A DNA stretch of 64,000 nucleotides from Bacteroidota bacterium (lineage in GTDB: Bacteria > Bacteroidota > Bacteroidia > AKYH767-A > OLB10). The notes under the pieces were generated by a model, which made no database searches, was not told the DNA's origin, and worked only from the letters and a program-made list of their open reading frames with translations. The first letter of the stretch is position 1, and the number at the start of each line of letters is the position of its first letter. Below are positions 61,979-64,000 of the stretch, piece by piece. The position numbers and the translations under genes were made by a program. The stretch spans positions 62,001 through 126,000 of the forward strand of contig JADJOA010000007.1 in NCBI GenBank assembly GCA_016714005.1, read 5' to 3'.

Positions 61979-62737
61979 ATGATAACAGCGGCAGAAATAA
62001 AATTTGTGAAATCGCTGCAAGCAAAAAAGAAGCGTTATGCGGAGAGGTTGTTTGTTGTTGAAGGAAAGAAAATGGTAACTGAACTTTTAAAGTCATCTTA
62101 TAATGTAAAGGAAGTTTACAATACTGAAAAAATATTGCTGATGAATTACAAGGATTAGAAAATCTTAGAATAATTACGGAAGTTGAAATGAAAAGAATTT
62201 CAGGGTTGGATACTCCCACAGATGTTCTGGCTATTGTACATATGCCTGATAACAGTACCGAAGTTGATATTAATAATACAGTAATTGCTCTTGAGAATAT
62301 ACAGGATCCCGGTAACCTAGGCTCCATAATTAGAACTGCCGATTGGTTTGGGGTAAGAACCATATTTTGCTCAGAAAATACGGTTGATATTTATAACTCA
62401 AAAGTTGTGCAGGCTTCTATGGGATCTTTGTTTAGGGTTAGTGTAAAGTATTGCAATCTGATAAGCAGAATTAAATAAAGCCCAAACCAATTTTAAAACA
62501 TGTGCATACGCAACGGTAATGAATGGCGAAAATGCTTTTCAAACTGAATTTGATTCTTCTCAAATAATATTATTTGGTAACGAAGGAAAAGGAATCAGTG
62601 AGGAGCTTTTGGCAATCTGTAAAAACAAAATAACAATACCTGCTTTTTCTGATGGGGCCACAAAGCCTGAGTCTTTAAATGTTGCTGCTTCGGTAGCGGT
62701 AATGCTTACGCTCGTAAACGCACGGAAAAAAAAGTAA
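61979..62737 (+). CDS. TrmH-family (SpoU) RNA 2'-O-methyltransferase (frameshifts)
   Basis: About 252 residues. ITAAEIKFVKSLQAKKKRYA, ERLFVVEGKKMVTELL (substrate-binding N-domain), then the SPOUT knot: ENIQDPGNLGSIIRTADWFG, VQASMGSLFRV, FGNEGKGISEELL, SLNVAASVAVML. It methylates a ribose in rRNA or tRNA; RlmB/TsnR-like enzymes are not separable by eye. Breaks near 62133 and 62465. Convergent with the DUF58 gene, two bases apart. Confidence 0.85.
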
Positions 62738-62739
62738 AA

Positions 62740-63662
62740 CTACTTTATCATTCTTTCTCTCTTTAAAAGATAAGGCAAAAGAATTTGCTTATAGCCTTGG
62801 TTAATATCAGCTTCAACAAAGTCAATTTTATACAGCGTGCATTTTTCCATCAATTCTTTTTTGTAATTGCCTATAGCATTAAGGTATGCTTCTCTTACAC
62901 GGTTACTATGTACCTTCACCTCATCACCGGTTTCTACATCAATAAATTTATAAGGACGGTTTTCAAATGCAAAGTCAAGTTCTTTTAGCTTATCAACTAC
63001 ATGAAATAAAATTACTTCATGCTTATTGTGTTTTAAATGCTGCAATGCTTTAAAAGGTCTTCCGCATCATTGCCGGTTTCAAACATATCACTGAAAATAA
63101 TAATCAATGATCTTTTATGAACGCTCTCGGCCACATCATGCAAAACCTCGGCTGCCGAAGTTTTATTTTGACTCTTTTTTGTATCAAGAGCTGTTTCTAA
63201 TTTATGATAAAGGAGTTTTATATGAGCAGGGTTAGAGCGAGCCTGCATCTGCTCCTCAATCTTATCAGAAAAAAAAGTTACTCCTACCGCATCGCGCTGC
63301 AATTTTAGCATATACATAATGGCAGCAGCGCTATGAAGTGAAAAAGAAATTTTATTTAAAACATTTTTGTTTTTGCTGTCAGGCTCGGGATAATACATGC
63401 TGGAAGAAACATCAATTACCAACTGACATCTGAGGTTGGTTTCTTCTTCGTAACGTTTAACAAAAAGCTTATCGGTTCTGCCGTATAATTTCCAGTCAAT
63501 ATGTCTTGTAGGTTCACCCGTATTGTAAAGCCTGTGTTCAGCAAACTCTACACTAAAACCATGAAAAGGGCTTTTATGCAAGCCTGTAATAAAGCCTTCT
63601 ACCACTTGCTTGGCAAGCAGTTCGAGGTGCGATAATGTCTGAACTTCGTACTGGTTAATCAT
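62740..63662 (-). CDS. DUF58 domain protein (VWA-like, frameshifted)
   Basis: About 307 residues, joined near 63040 (EDLLKALQHLKHNKHEVILF). The DUF58 hallmark is GEPTRHIDWKLYGRTDKLFV plus KRYEEE, preceded by SPFHGFSVEFAEHR. The VWA-like MIDAS start is LVIDVSSSMYY, with IIIFSDMFETGNDAEDLL. DUF58 proteins usually follow moxR and precede the bat genes; here the upstream neighbour is serA and the bat genes are at the other end of the window. Possible chaperone-like or envelope role with a MoxR ATPase. Confidence 0.85.
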
Positions 63663-63728
63663 GCAGATACAAACCTAATTTTTATTTGATGACATGGGAG
63701 CGAAACATCAAACGAAAATTTTAAAAGT

Positions 63729-64000
63729 TTATTTTTTTGAGAAATGCTCAACAACTTTTTGAGCTAGTTCAATTCCTATGCGCTCTTGTGCCTCTTTGGT
63801 AGAACCACCAATGTGTGGCGATAAAGTAACTTTCGGATGCTTGCGCAACGCCTCTTTCACAAGTGGTTCTCCTTCAAAAACATCAATACCAGCAAAACCA
63901 ACCTTTCCTGAAGTCAATGACTCAATCAAATCATTTTCTGAAACCACACCACCCCGGGCAGTATTAACAATGCCTACTCCTGGTTTCATTAAATCAAATT
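63729..64000 (-). CDS. serA: D-3-phosphoglycerate dehydrogenase family, C-terminal part (runs off window end)
   Basis: The last ~90 residues: NLMKPGVGIVNTARGGVVSE, GKVGFAGIDVFEGEPLV, VTLSPHIGGSTKEAQERIGI, ending HFSKK. The NTARGG, DVFEGEP and SPHIGGST motifs (catalytic His in PHIGGST) are those of D-isomer 2-hydroxyacid dehydrogenases of the SerA type, first enzyme of serine synthesis. No ACT domain follows, so it is the short form. The 5' part lies outside the window. Confidence 0.85.
   Translation of the reverse strand, partial: FDLMKPGVGIVNTARGGVVSENDLIESLTSGKVGFAGIDVFEGEPLVKEALRKHPKVTLSPHIGGSTKEAQERIGIELAQKVVEHFSKK

Noticed and set aside
1..64000. Alternative genetic code (TAA read as Glu)
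   Set aside because: Many intact genes end in TAA at the expected family length (for example the 12348 locus, the STAS protein region and the IS256 transposase), so TAA works as a stop.
1..64000. tRNA, rRNA, prophage or conjugative genes
   Set aside because: No tRNA cloverleaf signatures, rRNA segments, phage structural genes or Tra genes were noticed when reading both strands. Without a covariance search a tRNA could be missed.

Overview
The window is a stretch of a Bacteroidota (Bacteroidetes) chromosome. Evidence: several proteins with the C-terminal type IX secretion (T9SS) sorting domain, a BatD/BatE pair, a SusC/TonB-type barrel, a lipoprotein TamA homologue (TamL), the DUF3822-rsmD pair, a PKD-repeat giant adhesin and TAnnTTTG-type promoter elements. 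Chitinophagales or a relative is a guess. No rRNA, tRNA, CRISPR array or prophage was seen.

Layout. 1-1493: end of a bat operon (batD, batE). 1583-7869: outer-membrane and secreted proteins (TonB-type barrel, T9SS protein, five-heme cytochrome with a T9SS tail). 8047-8424: 21-bp tandem array, followed by a triple helix-turn-helix (HTH) gene. 9054-14365: divergent accessory cluster of unrecognised genes around a nested palindromic operator, with a CHASE2-like membrane protein at one end. 14514-17064: small island between paired ~80-bp dispersed repeats, holding two units built like integron gene cassettes (CHAT protease-like + DUF4145; then a secreted unknown). 17101-24646: HTH protein, CarboxypepD-reg protein, T9SS proteins, STAS protein and RNase Z. 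24712-38533: surface polysaccharide locus (Wzt-type ATPase, eight or so glycosyltransferases, FdtA/FdtB-type sugar modification, O-antigen ligase/polymerase, PglE/PglC-like pair). 38551-44399: Fe-S oxidoreductase pair, polysaccharide deacetylase, TPR membrane protein, DUF1573 protein. 44680-50413: mobile-element graveyard (RAYT with REP ends and a tandem duplication, IS110, a RAYT remnant, a second 21-bp array, IS256). 50559-56351: 19-PKD surface protein. 56353-64000: housekeeping genes (rsmD, DUF3822, MacB-type permease, tamL, trmH-type methyltransferase, DUF58, serA).

A pervasive feature is that roughly half of the genes, including housekeeping ones such as rnz, tamL and the trmH-type gene, are split by single-base indels, most of which I can place in short homopolymers. 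Four genes carry an in-frame TAA at or near a position where Glu would be expected. I read most of these as consensus errors of a long-read type assembly, not as decay, and annotate the genes as whole loci. The joined coordinates are therefore loci rather than clean ORFs, and frameshift positions are by-eye estimates.

Most interesting: the integron-like cassette pair with CHAT/DUF4145 cargo; the divergent 9-14.4 kb cluster and its operator; and two 21-bp minisatellites 40 kb apart with similar unit architecture, one beside a triple-HTH gene.
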